Assembly (NCBI RefSeq): GCF_002878395.1
Contig: NC_061118.1
Coordinates: 85,882,521-85,946,520 of the forward strand
Reading direction: 5' to 3'
DNA from: Capsicum annuum
Lineage: Eukaryota; Streptophyta; Magnoliopsida; Solanales; Solanaceae
DNA: 64,000 bases
Position 1 is the first letter of the stretch; each line of letters begins with the position of its first letter. Below the pieces are notes generated by a model. It searched no databases and had not been told where the DNA came from. It worked only from the letters and a program-made list of their open reading frames with translations. Below are positions 34,528-46,140 of the stretch, in pieces. Position numbers and translations under genes: made by a program.

Positions 34528-35103
34528 TTGTTTATTACATCCCCCATGTCTCTATTGACTCAAAATAAATTCAAATTTCAGTGGTCAAATTCTTGCGAGA
34601 AGAGTTTTCAAGAGTTGAAGACTCGACTCACTTCCTCCCAACTCTTGACCTTGCTAGATGGCACAGATGGGTTTATGGTTTATTGTAATGCTTCCATAAT
34701 TGGTATTTCTTATGTTTTGATGCAGAGAGGCAATGTCATAGCCTATGCCTCTAGACAACTTAAACCTCATAAGAAAAATTATCCTACCCATGATCTTGAG
34801 TGGGCAGTTGTTGTTTTTTCTTTGAAAATTTAGAGACATTATATTTATGAGGTTTATGTTGATGTGTTCACTGACCATAAGAGTTTACAGTACATTCTCA
34901 TGCATAAAGATCCAAATCTTCATCAGAGAAGGTGGCTTGAGTTGTTAAAAAATTATGATATGAGCGTGTTGTATCATCCGGGCAAGGCCACTGTAGTGGA
35001 AAATGACCTTAGCAGGTTGTCTATGGTTTGTGCTACTCATCTTGAGAAGGATAAGAAGAAGTTAGTTCAGGAGGTTTATCAGATTGCTAAATTAAGTGTT
35101 TGA
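34528..35103 (+). pseudogene. Ribonuclease H of element D, broken
   Basis: [22 protein letters not shown] leads to [20 protein letters not shown] (about 34665-34725), with the catalytic CDAS changed to [33 protein letters not shown] ends in a stop replacing Trp (KIWRH). The second half, from 34864, has FTDHKSLQYI, HQRRWLELLKNYDMSVLYHPGKA and DLSRLSM. Only the Trp-to-stop change and the Asp-to-Asn change separate this from a readable domain. Confidence 0.85.
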
Positions 35104-36644
35104 TTTGTTCATCCAGCTAAAGGTATCGTATGGATTCAGAATGGTTTGGAATCTTCATTGGTTTTGGAAGTAAAAGAAAAGAAAGATAGGTATCCTAGTT
35201 TTGTTAAGTTGAAAGAGATGGTTAGAGATCAAAAAGTAGAGTTTGCTACTAAGGGGGAGATGATATACTTTGTTGTCATGGCAGGTTATGCGTTTTGTGT
35301 GTTGGTGGCTTAAGATAGGGAAAACTTGAAGAAGCGCATGATGTGTGATATTTTATCTACCCAGAAGCCACTAAGATGTACTATGATTTGAGGGAAATCT
35401 ATTGGTGGAGTCATACGAAGAAGGATATTGTAGAGTTTGTGGCTAGATGCCCAAATTATCAGTAGGTTAACATTGAGCATCAAAGGCCTAGTGGTGCATT
35501 ATAGGAGTTTAGCATCCCCACTTATAAGTAGGAAGTGGGTAACATAGATTTTGTGATTCGGTTGCCTCGTACGCGTTGTCAACATGATTCTATTTTGGTA
35601 ATTGCTGATAGAATGACCTAGTAGCCCATTTTTTGCTAGTTCATATGTTGTATTCAACCGAGGATTATGCTAGACTCTATCTCATAGAGTTAGTTAAGTT
35701 ACATGGTATTCCGTTGTCCATCATTTCAGATAGAGGCACTTAGTTTACCTCTCACTTTTGGAAGGGTTTTTAGGAGGGTCTTGGCACCCAAGTTCATCTC
35801 AGCATAGTTTTCCATCCTCGGACAAATGGTTAGGCAGAGATACCATTAAGACCTTACAAAATATATTGAGGGCATGTGTTATTAACTTTAAAGGTAGTTG
35901 GGATGACCACTTACCCATGATTGAGTTTTCTTACAACAACAGTTATAACTCTAGTATTCAGATGGCTCTAATTAAGGCTCTCTGTTCTAGGAGATGTAGA
36001 TCTCCCATTGGTTAGTTTGAAGCAAATAAGGCTGCAATGATAAGGCCAAATTCAGGGTTTAATGCAATAGAGAAGGTTTATTTGATTTGAGAGTAGTTAA
36101 AACTGCCCAAAGCTGTCAAAAACCTTATGTAGGTATGAGGAGAATAGATCTTGAGTTTGAGGTTGGTAATTTGGTCTATTTGAAATTTTCTCCTATGAAA
36201 GAAGTGAAGATATTTATCAAAAAGGGGAAGCTCAGTCCCCAATATATTGGCCCTTATAGAGTCCTGAACTATTTTGGGAAGGTGGCTTATGAGTAAAAGT
36301 TGCCTGCAAATTTGGCATCTGTACATCCAGTAGTCCATGTTTCTTTGTTAAAGAAGTGTATTGGTGATTCAACCATAGCTGTTCCTTTAAAAGATATGGG
36401 AGTCAAGGATAGCCTTTCCTACGAAAAAGTCCCAATTAAGATCCTTGATCATCAGATTCATAGGTTAAGGAATAAAGAAGTTCCCTTTGTTAAGGCCTTT
36501 AGGGGAATCAGTCTGTTGAGGGAGCTACTTGGGAAGCAGAAGAAGATATGCGAACTAAGAACCCTCATTTTTTCTCTGCAAACTCAGATTCATCTTGCGG
36601 TAACAGTTTTCCTTAGATTGACTCTTTTTCATTCTCATTATTAG
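35104..36644 (+). pseudogene. Integrase of element D with chromodomain-like end, broken
   Basis: The HHCC domain is readable across shifts (KMYYDLREIYWWSHTKKDIVEFVARCPNYQ, about 35370-35460), with the second Cys of CxxC changed to Tyr. Core pieces are IDFVIRLP, LHGIPLSIISDRGT (about 35700-35740) and NILRACVINFKGSWDDHLPMIEFSYNNSY (about 35855-35950). The end is LVYLKFSPMKEVK, KGKLSPQYIGPYRVLNYFGKVAYE (36170-36293), a stop, then VHPVVHVSLLKKCIGDST and LSYEKVPIKILDHQIHRLRNKEV (36320-36485), the chromodomain-like tail common in Tekay-type elements. Stops such as TGG-to-TAG in TWKWE are present. Confidence 0.8.
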
Positions 36645-36835
36645 TCATGTAACCATTCCCATGTCATTACATGTATTCACGAAAATCAGTTTAGTTCATG
36701 TATTACATTTTAGACATAGTTATAACATTTTATTGCAATCAATAAATGTTTAGTATGTGATCTCAGTTACCTTAGCATAGTACTCTCAGTCTAACAAATA
36801 CCATTCAAGGATGAATATTCCCAAGAGGGAGATAT
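36645..36835 (+). other. 3' non-coding end and polypurine tract of D
   Basis: No gene. It ends with caaggatgaatattcccaa and then AAGAGGGAGATAT directly before the right LTR, in the place of the plus-strand primer tract. Element I has the same block with a cleaner tract. Confidence 0.7.
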
Positions 36836-39145
36836 TGTAATACCACGTACTAATCATAGCTCGATTCAGTTTTTAGTTACATGCAAAAGGGGCTTAAGGC
36901 TTGAAATTTTACTAAATGTTGGGGACTTAGTCATTTTCAAGACCCTCTAACTTTAAGGACTTTTATCTTGGTCTTCTCGACCCTGAGACGTTGGTTTTTG
37001 AGTTGATTCATGTTCAAGGAAGTAAAAGGTATGTCATAAATGAGTTTCAAATTTTTAGGCAAAGTTTAGGTCATGTTTGGATCAGGAAACTAGTGGGTTA
37101 CCGCTATAAGCTTTCATCATGGCATTAGTCCCGATGTCATGCAGACCGCATCACCGTGAGAGAAACTAATGACCGCAATAAGACCGCATCGTGGTGATCC
37201 TATCGCGTCCACTTATGAATTTAAATGACTGGGGGAAATTGGTTCTTTTCCCCCTCAACCAAATTGTTCATATCACTACATGGGGAATCAATTGAGGCAT
37301 TATTTTACCTTCTTCTCAATTTCCCCTCAGGAAAACCCTCTCTTTTATCCAAGAACAAAATTGAGTTCCTTTTTACCTAAGAAATCAAGAATTCCTATTC
37401 TCCAAGTTTAAGACCCTTCAAGAACGCATCAAGACTAGTGTTTTCCTTTCAAGTTAAGAAGCTTAAGATATGTGGGGTTTTCATTCATGGGTTCTTTTCA
37501 CCCATGGAGCCCAAAAACCCTCTTTTAAATTAAAGAATAGATTTTAATATTATTTACATATTTTACATGTTCAATACAAGTTTAATTCATGTTTTCCATT
37601 GTAATTTAATTCAATTCAGCCCATGTATGATCCCATGAAATAATTTATTTACTCACGCTTTAAATCTGAGTTTATCATGCCTTATTCAAGTCAATTTCAT
37701 GTCATTGATTTCGTATGTTTAGAATATCCTCATGTTCAAGTCCATGCTTTCTACATTTTTGGTGAAATGTCTATGTCTTGGGTTGAACCATGATTTCATA
37801 CTATAGTTTTAATCTTAAATGTCATATTTTATGATCATTCCATGCTGGTGGGTTATGAACACCCGATACCTATGTGTTTTACATAATTTTAAATTATGAA
37901 GTAATAATTCAGTTAACCCATGAATATTTCTATTTATTCAGTTGATATGATCAAGATGATCACTATAAAAAATAATATTCAGTTAACCTTTGTTCAGTTC
38001 AGTACCAGTGTCAGTTTAGTTGGTAGTAGGATTTAGCACCGAGAGAATACAGGGATGGCGGATTCCCTATTAGTTAGGTATTATCGTTAGTAGTTGTCCC
38101 TGTATTCCAGATCATAGCCAGCATAGAATATGAGTGGTCATTTTTTCGTTTAGGCTTGTCTTCATCTCAGGGTAACTTATGAGTTTAGGCTTGATACCCT
38201 GGTCTTTCGGGACATCAGATTAGTGGATCCACACAACCAGTGTTAGTACCCATAGCACGGTACTGACACCCTTCCAATCGGGGCTATAGGTTGGACCACA
38301 ATTAGCTCAGATTTAAGCATGTAAGTTACATGATACCTACTAGAGTTTCAGCCCAGTTATTCTAACTAAGTATAGTTCAATGTTACATGATTAGTATTTA
38401 GCTATCAGTTAATCCGAATACAAATACCAGTTAATCAGTAATTAGTATGTCTTAGCTAAGGTTTGGTTGACCAAAGCTTACAGATTTTCTGTTCTCAGCT
38501 ATTTACAGATTATCTCAGAAATATGTTTATGCTTGTTCTTGCATTCTCAAATTTTATAGGTTCATACTCTTATGCTCAATTACTCATGCATTTCAGGCAG
38601 TCCTTATCTCACGTACCAGTACATTCAAAGTACTGATTGTATACTTTTCTTTGCGTTATGTTGTCTTATAAAATAGGTTCAGATGCTCAATTTCTCGACC
38701 ACTCTTAGACAGTTCAACAGCAGTAGTGGTGAGTCCTCATCTATCGAGGATATGATTTATTTATTTTAGTCATTTCATTACTTCTTTAAATTCAGTTAGT
38801 CGGAGTTAGTTGGGGTTCTGTCCCATCAACTCCTCAATTATTTTATAGGCCTCTAGATGATCAGCCAGTCAGGCAGACAGGCAGTTAGTTACCAGTTCTA
38901 TTAGTACTTTTTCGTCGTTCAGATAGACGATTGTTTTTTTAGTATTCATTAGATATATTAGACTTGTGATATAATCACACCTCAATTTTTAGATTAGTAT
39001 TACTTCATTAGTTTATCTTCCGTATACGTGTTTTATTATTATTTTATTCAGTGCTCACAGTATGTACCATCTTATAGGTTATCTTGTGGTCACTTATAAT
39101 CGTAAGCACCATTGTCGTGATAAGAGGTAGCTTTGGGTTGTGACA
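36836..39145 (+). repeat. Right LTR of element D
   Basis: It starts TGTAATACCACG and ends TTGTGACA. It carries the U3 dyad words gaccgcatcaccg and gaccgcatcgtggtgatcc (37125-37205), the tagcaccgagagaata block (38033-38050) and the end block gtgctcacag..gtaagcacc (39050-39108). It is the unbroken reference for the left LTR. Confidence 0.9.
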
Positions 39146-39900
39146 TTAGCCTTCTTGAGTTTTCTCTAGTACGTGCGGCTAATACATAGTTGGGCCCTCT
39201 TAGCAGGGTGAGCTAAACCCATATATCCTGTGGATACCTTTAGAACGGCAAAGCTACATAGTCCAGGTCAAGGTTTTACTCTCACTCTAAGCGTTATTTT
39301 CTCTCTCAAGTTATGATATATGTATACATATTGAACATGTTATTGTGCATTAGTTTTTACTAGTTTTTATACTATGGATTATGGCATTATTTTATCTTTT
39401 ATCCTTTAGTTACATGTTAGCTCTTTAATCGCTAACTGTCTTCAGATGTTGAATCCCCACGTGATGTAGGAACTTGCCATACTTCTACCTTTTCTTTAAA
39501 GTTATCAGGTATTCATAGTTAGATCGAGAGTTGACTTATAGTGGTGAGCTTCCATCCTTTGAAAAACTTTATTTCATGTTTTAGTTTTCCTTCTCTTAGA
39601 CTTTATTTTAGATTTTTTATGGCTATGGTTGGGAGCATGTCCCGACATTGTTTCTGGTATTCGATTTTGTTAAAGGCTTTTTTAGGCTACTATGGATATG
39701 GGTATTATGGTTGTTGTTTGGTATTATTTTTGGTATTGTGAATGGTATTGAGATATAGATCTCACATAGACTTTTTAGTTTATATTTCCTATCTTCAGAT
39801 AAATATATATTGGTTACGTTGGAATAGGCAAGGGGTAATCTCAGGTCCATAGTAGATTTATGATGCCCGTAATGGATAGGACCAGGTTTAGGTCGTGCCA
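39146..39900 (+). repeat. 5' LTR of chromovirus E, second part
   Basis: It continues the LTR broken at 28897: ctagtacgtgcggct, gggccctcttagcagggtgag and ggcaaagctacatagtccagg match in order LTR G at 42445-42545. It ends GGTCGTGCCA at 39900, directly before a tRNA-Met PBS, so this is a 5' LTR. The total without D is about 1900 bp. Confidence 0.8.
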
Positions 39901-39904
39901 AAGT

Positions 39905-39917
39905 TTGTATCAGAGCC
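39905..39917 (+). promoter_or_regulatory. Primer-binding site, tRNA-Met type (element E)
   Basis: TTGTATCAGAGCC followed by TAGG. One change from TGGTATCAGAGCC. The leader 39918-40110 holds nothing else recognisable. Confidence 0.85.
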
Positions 39918-40110
39918 TAGGTTTTGGTTTCATAGGGTGTCAAATCACTGTCAAGCAGATTCTCTTTTATGGATGTTTAATGCACCACACTTATAAGGGA
40001 GAGGATACTAGGCATCTAGGAATATTTCCCTTTCTTGTATGTCTTATTTTTAGTGTATAGAGTCTAAGGTCTTAGATTTCTATAACTCTCACTTATTTTC
40101 CTTTCAGATC

Positions 40111-40958
40111 ATGCCTCCCATATGATCTGAAGCTTATGGAATTCATTTGTCCTCCCTGAGGAAAATGTTTATGGATCTCATCTAAACTATAGGGTATAGA
40201 CCTAGTCTTGGATCATTGCTTTTGATTGTCCCCATGGAGTCCTACCTGCCTCTACTGATCCTTCTCTATAGGGTAATGCTTCTATTCAGTCACCTTTTGG
40301 AGATATCACTAATGCTAAGTTTTCCCAATCCATTTATTTTTTGACTCAGTTGGTGGCATCTTAGTCATGTTATATGATTCTACTGGTATTACTTTAAGTT
40401 TATCTGAGGCCACTAGAGTTGGCTAGTTTATGAGGTTTAATCATTCGACTTTCACTGGTACTAAGGTTTACAAAAATACTTAAAGTATTATAGATAATAT
40501 CGAGAAGATCTTTTGAGTTATGAATGCTACTAAAGTAGAGGATATGGAATTCGCTATTTATCAGTTGAAGGATGTAGCATACCAATGGTATAAGAAGTGG
40601 GAGCAACTTAGGGGCGATGATGCTGAGTCTACTTTATGGGATAATTTCTCTAGTGCCTTTCTAGATTGCTTCTTCCTCAGGAGTTAAGGGAGGTAAAAAC
40701 TTAGGAATTTTTGAATTTGAAGTAAGGCAAGATACAGTAAGGAGTATGCATTGAAGTTTCATCAACTGTCGTGATATACTTCTAAGCTAGTGTCTAGCAT
40801 GAGGGCTATAATGAGGAAATTATCTTTTGATTTATCTTATGAGTTGATTTTGGAGAGTAAGGATGCCTTATTGAACAAACATATGGGTATCTCTAGCCTT
40901 GTGGTGTATATGTAGTAGGCTAAGGAGGAAAAAAAAGGCAAATAGATATGAGGAAGAG
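40111..40958 (+). pseudogene. Gag of element E, truncated
   Basis: It starts MPPI then a stop at 40111, as MPP(R/K) starts do in Tekay-type gag. Readable across frames are a NATKVEDMEFAIYQLKDVAYQWYKKWEQL-type block (about 40520-40610), FLDCFFLRS, YALKFHQLS (about 40740-40770), MRAIMRKLSFDLSYELILESKDALLNKHMGIS (about 40800-40895) and VVYM. The domain breaks off at 40958, where LTR G begins, and no protease or pol of this element follows. Confidence 0.7.
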
Positions 40959-43329
40959 TATAACACCCTGGGTTACTACCCTTAGAAATTTATCGAAAAT
41001 TCTGGTCTCTGGACCCAATACGACTCATGGGTATGAGCCATATGTTGGGGTATTGATGGTAAGGTCCAGACGTATGCTAACCAGTGTTGGTTGGCGGGAT
41101 GGATTTTGGTTACTAGAATGGATACAACTTAGGGGTACGAGTTGTATTGGTTGTTATGGATCATTTGGTTCCTTAACTTAATCTTAGAATTGGTTACTTA
41201 GGTTAGATCTGAGTTCAGGTGGTTCACCATAAGCCATAAGCCAGGGTACGAGTCGTACCCAGGACTCATATGGTGGATAGTGTGTAAATCTTCCTTGCAT
41301 TTAGCGAGGATATGGGTGAAAGGTATGAATCATATGCTTCAAATACGACTTGGTTGATAAGTGGTATGCTAGATAGTGTTTCATCCAAAGGTTGAATCTA
41401 GGATATGACTGGGGGGTACCAATTGTATTAGAGGGTCCGACTCAAGAGGGTCAGTCGTACCCCTGGGACGGGATTTTGTGCAACTTAAGTGGGGGTATTC
41501 TGGATATTTCCCCACTTATCCTAATAAGGTCACATGACTTATGACCTACTTGGAGGTTATTTACCCTATTATTCCATTCATTAACACTTAGAAACTCTTC
41601 TAAACACTCTATAATTCTCTCAAAAGTTTTTGGGCAAGGGAACCTAGGGTTTCAACTAATGGATTAATTTGGGGCTTGTCTTGGTTATTTCGTTCCATCA
41701 TCATCTTGGTTTGAGGTATTTCTCTTCCATTTTTGTTAATTTTAACTAGAAGCATGGTTTTTATAATGTTTTCATGACTTTATTAATTGTATGATTTTGA
41801 TTTTCAAATATGATTTGGGGGTTTTGATATTAAATGGTTGGTTATGGTTGTCCATGGTTTTAATTATGCTTTATGTACATTAATGGTTGTTTTGGATAAT
41901 TAAATTGTATAGGAATGGTTTAATGGTAATTGGAATTGGTTTTGGTTATATTATTCCCCTAATGTGTTTGACAAAGTACCACAATAATATTTTCATTGCA
42001 TTGAGTAATTTTAATGGAACTCTTTCTTGTTTTAAAACTTGGTACATAAATTATGCATGGTTTAAATAGTTAGAAAGGTAAATGGCTAAATGTTTATGCT
42101 TGTGGGGTACATGGAATCACAAGTAGTTCAACATAGTAAATAGAAGGGCACTTGGAAGTCACCTTAAACCTATATGTGGTTGGCTATGGATAGTACTTGC
42201 AAGTATGGTCGGTACGACGATACCACCACTAAATGGCCTTGGTGAATAAATGGTAAATAGATTGGTTGGTTGTTTGGTAATGGTTTTAATTAGACAATAA
42301 TGGCGGGATATGTACTGCAAAGTCATGGAAGTTGGAGGTCCCGGGGGGACCAAAATTGGAAACTTATATTTCCTGATATGAGGTTGTTCTTGGTGACCAT
42401 GTTCATGATCTCATGCTATATTTTGGGGGATGTACTAGTCCCTGGTCGTGCGGCTTTACTTACTGGGGCCCTTTCAGCAGGGGGAGCTGAACCTATATAG
42501 CCCGTCGGTAGTTTAGGATGGCAAAGCTACACAGCCCAGGTAAAGGTTTTAACAACATGCTACACCCAGTCCCCTTTCTTAACATAGTTATATATATGTG
42601 TGTGTGTGCGTGTATGGTTGTGTGCATATGGAAGGTTTCACTTGGCTTTATAAATAGCATTATTTTATCCTTCTACTGAGATCATGCTTGCGTTTACCCG
42701 CTAACTTATCTTGTGGCAGTTATATACCCACACTATGCAGAAACCGATCGTTCTACTTCTCCTACATAGTGATTCACTGGGGCATCAACATTGGGACTGG
42801 ATTGGTGAGTTTCCATCCTTTTGGAATGCTCTATTTCATGTTATGGATATCTAAAGATACTTTGATTTTATTTTGGATATTGGTTTAGGCCATGGTTGGG
42901 GGCATGTCCCAACCGAATTTTATTACTCTTTTAGTTAGAGGCTTTGTGGTACTAAAATAGGTTGGAATAGGTAGGATCGATATACGTGTAAGCCTTGGCT
43001 TTGGCATTGGTACTGGGGTTTACATCCTTAGATGATATTGCTGGTTGTTCCATCGTATTTTTATTTTGTGATTAATTATATTATCTTTTAGAATCTTTTT
43101 GGTTTTGGCTTGGTTAATGGCCTTTGGTATGGTATGGTACGATTGGGCGGTTGGTGTGGTGTGGTTGGACTGGGTTGGGTCGGTCATAATTGTGATCTTA
43201 TCCCAAAGTATTCATATGAGCTATTACATAATCTTGTAATATACTCGAACTTCGGCCAACTCACGACAGGCGACTGGAGGTTGGGTTGGGTAATGGTGGT
43301 GGTCTCTAGTCCTGGTCGGACTTGGGACA
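40959..43329 (+). repeat. LTR G, chromovirus type (about 2.4 kb)
   Basis: It starts TATAACACCCTGGG and ends near CGGACTTGGGACA. U3 (41010-41480) is full of gggtacgagtcgtaccc-type words. The middle and end blocks are shared with LTRs E, J and 11885-13015. There is no polypurine tract in front and no PBS behind, so it is not flanked as a normal 5' or 3' LTR. Left flank is chromovirus gag and right flank is Athila-like gag/protease, which means one edge is a rearrangement joint. Confidence 0.75.
42590..42614. repeat. (TA)n(TG)n microsatellite in LTR G
   Basis: tatatatatgtgtgtgtgtgc; the related LTR at 11885-13015 has an AT run at the same place. Confidence 0.85.
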
Positions 43330-44649
43330 CCCATTATGTAGAAGAAAAGACCACAGAACCTATGCAGAAGTGTATTCCAAGACCCCTTCCACTCTATCCA
43401 CAAATATTTAGAAACAAACAAGAAGACGGTAAGTATCAAAATTTTTTATCTCTGTTAAAAGAGTTAACTGTCAACATACCGCTTATAGAGGCATAGAAGA
43501 TAATGCCAGGATATGCAAAATTCATGAAGGATTTGATCACCAAGAAAAGGTTAGTCAGTTATGATCCAGTCGACAATATTCATCACTGTAGTTTTGTATT
43601 CACTAGATCTTTAGTAGTGAAGAAAAAGGAGACTGTCACTTTCACAATACCTTGCACTATTGGATCTTTCTACTTTACTCAAGTATTATGTGATTCGAGG
43701 AATAGCATCAACCTCATTACCTTTGCCATATTAAAATAGTTGGGCTTTTGAGCTCCCAAACTAACTACTATAAGACTAGTGATGTCGAACAGAATAGTGA
43801 AGAAGCCTGTTGGTATCCTTTACAATGTCTTGGTAAAAGTGTCTTCTTTTATAATTCTTGCTGATTTTTTTATATTAGATCATGAAGTGAACTTCCAAGT
43901 CCCGATTTTTAGGGAAGACCATTTTTTGATATAGGTAGGACGCTTATTAACCTAGAGAAAGGACATTTGATGTTGTGACTCAATGATGAACAAGTGAAAT
44001 TCAACATATGAAAATCTATGAAGCATCCTGATGAATTGAGAGTGGTGTCTGTGATTAATTTAGATGACGAGGAGACATATTTATTCAATGATGTTGATGC
44101 AGTTACTATGTGGGATAATGGTTCTGGAATAATTGTTCTTATTGATAAGAGGCTAGGTGTCAAAGCTCTTGCAGCTGTGATTGAGAATTTTGACTCTAAA
44201 GGTATCGAGGAGTATAAGGAGTTAGTGGGTGTGTTGCATGGGAATGTTTATAACTATGCACCAAAGAAGCTCGATCTAGACTTAAATAATCAAACTACTC
44301 CACCTACTTACCCATCCATTGAGGAACCATCGGTGTTAGAGTTGAAGGCCTTCCCATCTCACTTGAGGTATGCATTTTTAGAGGCCAACAACATTTTTTT
44401 GGTTATTATTGTAGCTGATTTGAACCAATCAGATATAGAAGCATTATTATCAGTGCTGTAAAACTTTAAGAGGGCAATTGGATAGTCCATTGCATATATT
44501 ATGGATATTTCACCTGGTTTGTGTACTCACATAATTTAGCTTGATCCAAATTGTGTTTCATCTATTGACAATCAACGTCGACTCAATCCTCCTATGAAAG
44601 AGGTGGTACGAAAATAATTAAGTGGTTGAATGCTAGTGTAGTGTATCCC
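43330..44649 (+). pseudogene. Gag end and aspartic protease of Athila-like element H
   Basis: The gag end FRNKQEDGKYQNFLSLLKELTVNIPLIEA leads, past a stop, to IMPGYAKFMKDLITKKRLVSYDPVDNIHH (43503-43590). The protease stretch has ETVTFTIPCTIGSFYF and CDSRNSINLITFAILK (43683-43737), where DLGAS of the active site has become DSRNS. After frameshifts, KKPVGILYNVLVKVSSFI.ADFFILDHEV, then the linker 44018-44461 with KLDLDLNNQTTPPTYPSIEEPSVLELKAFPSHLRYAFLEANN. From 44462 to 44649 the linker is worn. It matches element B's 22591-23448 part by part. Confidence 0.8.
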
Positions 44650-45418
44650 TTGATGATAGCAAGTGGGTTAGTCCGAATTAATGTGTACCAAATAATGTCA
44701 GAATAATTGCCGTACCTAATAAGAAGAATGAGCTAGTGCCTATGAGACCAGTAACTGGATGGAGAGTGTGCATGGATTATAGGAAGCAGAATGCATGGAC
44801 TCAGAAGGACCATTTATCTATGTCGTTAATGAATTAGATGCTGTACAGGTTAGCAGGCAGAGGATGGTACTATTTTCTTGATGAATACTCAGGTTATAAT
44901 CAGATTACTATTGCACCATAGGACCAAGAGAAGATTACCTTTACATGTCCTTATGGGACATTTGTATTCAAATGAATGCCATTTGGGCTATGCAACACCC
45001 CAACTACTTTTTAGAGATGTATTATGTCAATTTTCTCTAATATGGTCGAAGACACTATTGAAGTTTTTATGGATGCCATTTCAGTTGTTAGTGATTCTTT
45101 TGATGACTACCTTATTCACTTGTTAAACGCTCTACAATGATGTGAAGAATGCAACTTGGTGCATAATTGGGAAAAATGTCATTTCATGGCAAAAAAGGGA
45201 ATTGTGCTTAGGCACAAAATTTTGAAGAGTCATAGAGGTTGCTCGAGTAAAGATTGAGGTGATTGAAAAATTACCATATCTAATTTTGTTTAAGGGAATT
45301 AAGAGTTTTCTAGGGCATGCAGGCTTTTATAGCTAATTTATTAAGGACTTCTCAAAGATTGCTAGTCTACTTTGCAAGCTTCTTAAGAAAGAGGTAAAAT
45401 TTAATTTTGATGATCGAT
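44650..45418 (+). pseudogene. Reverse transcriptase of element H, catalytic Asp lost
   Basis: Readable blocks are NKKNELVPMRPVTGWRVCMDYRK (about 44720-44790), QKDHLSMSLMN, FLDEYSGYNQIT (about 44874-44910, first Asp kept), ITFTCPYGTFVF and FGLCNTPTTF, then VEDTIEVFMDAISVVSDSFDDYLIHLLNALQ (about 45050-45137), where the second Asp of FMDD is Ala. CHFMAKKGIVLRHKI and KEVKFNFDD end it. At 45418 it runs in frame into integrase. Confidence 0.8.
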
Positions 45419-46140
45419 TCGAGATGCCACATTCTATTATTAGTGACAGAGGGTCATATTTTAAAAATCATCTATTCAAGAGTCTGCTTGAAAAATGTGG
45501 TGTAAATAATATGGTGGCAATATCTTATCATCCGCTGACTAGTGGACAAGTTGAAGTGTCCAATAGAGAAATTAAGTCCATATTGGCAAAGACTGAATGC
45601 TAATTGGATTGATTGGGCAAGAAAGTTAGATGATGAATTATAGGCCTACAACAAAGCTTATGAAACCCCCATAGTTTCTTCACCATATTACCTGTTGTAT
45701 GGTAAGGCTTTTTTTTTTTTTTAATTATTGATCTTGAGCATAAGGCACTATAGGCGTTGAAGACGCTGAACTTATAGTGAGAGGATTCAACCAAGTCAAG
45801 GTTGAATAATGTCAATCAGTTTGATAAATTCTAGCTTCAGGCATTTGAAAGTTCAGTAATTTACAAGGAGAAGATGAATTTGCATCATGATCATAGGATT
45901 GAGAAAAGGGTATTTGAAAAAGTTGACCAGGTGCTACTATACAATTTCAAGCTTCATTTGTTTTCAAGGAAGCTAAAGTCAAGATGCCATGGTCCATTTA
46001 TAGTGACAAGGGTTTATCCCTATGGTTATTTAGAATTAAAGAAGGATGGTGCAATCCTATTCAAGGTAAACATATAATGAGAAAAACACTATATGGGAAA
46101 TATAGAAGAGGTGAAGGAAGTGGCTGATATTGACCTTGAT
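45419..46140 (+). pseudogene. Integrase of element H, N-terminal half deleted and fused to RT
   Basis: Directly after [23 protein letters not shown] begins, so RNase H, the zinc domain and the first catalytic Asp are gone. [34 protein letters not shown] (about 45495-45590) keeps the second Asp and the Glu. Worn sequence with a run of about 14 T (45709-45722) follows. HHDHRIEKRVFEKVDQVLLYNFKLHLFSRKLKSRCHGPFIVTRVYPYGYLELKKDGAILFKVN (45886-46073) gives the C-terminal end. Confidence 0.8.

Larger units (their letters stand above)
28898..39145 (+). mobile_element. Chromovirus (Tekay/Del-like) retrotransposon D, complete but broken
   Basis: It has both LTRs, PBS, gag, protease, RT, RNase H, integrase and PPT in the standard order. 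The flanking 5 bp are TTAGT (28893-28897) and TTAGC (39146-39150), a near-perfect target duplication. The sequence on both sides joins into one LTR (E), which confirms the insertion. The left LTR contains solo LTR F and lacks about 540 bp present in the right LTR. Stops in all genes. Confidence 0.9.

Noticed and set aside
40959..43329. LTR G as the 3' LTR of element E
   Set aside because: No polypurine tract in front, and gag simply stops. A 3' LTR needs the internal 3' end before it. It may still derive from the same family.
43110..43496. 128-codon open frame as one protein
   Set aside because: The first part (to about 43329) reads LTR G sequence and only the end is gag of element H. The frame crosses a joint.
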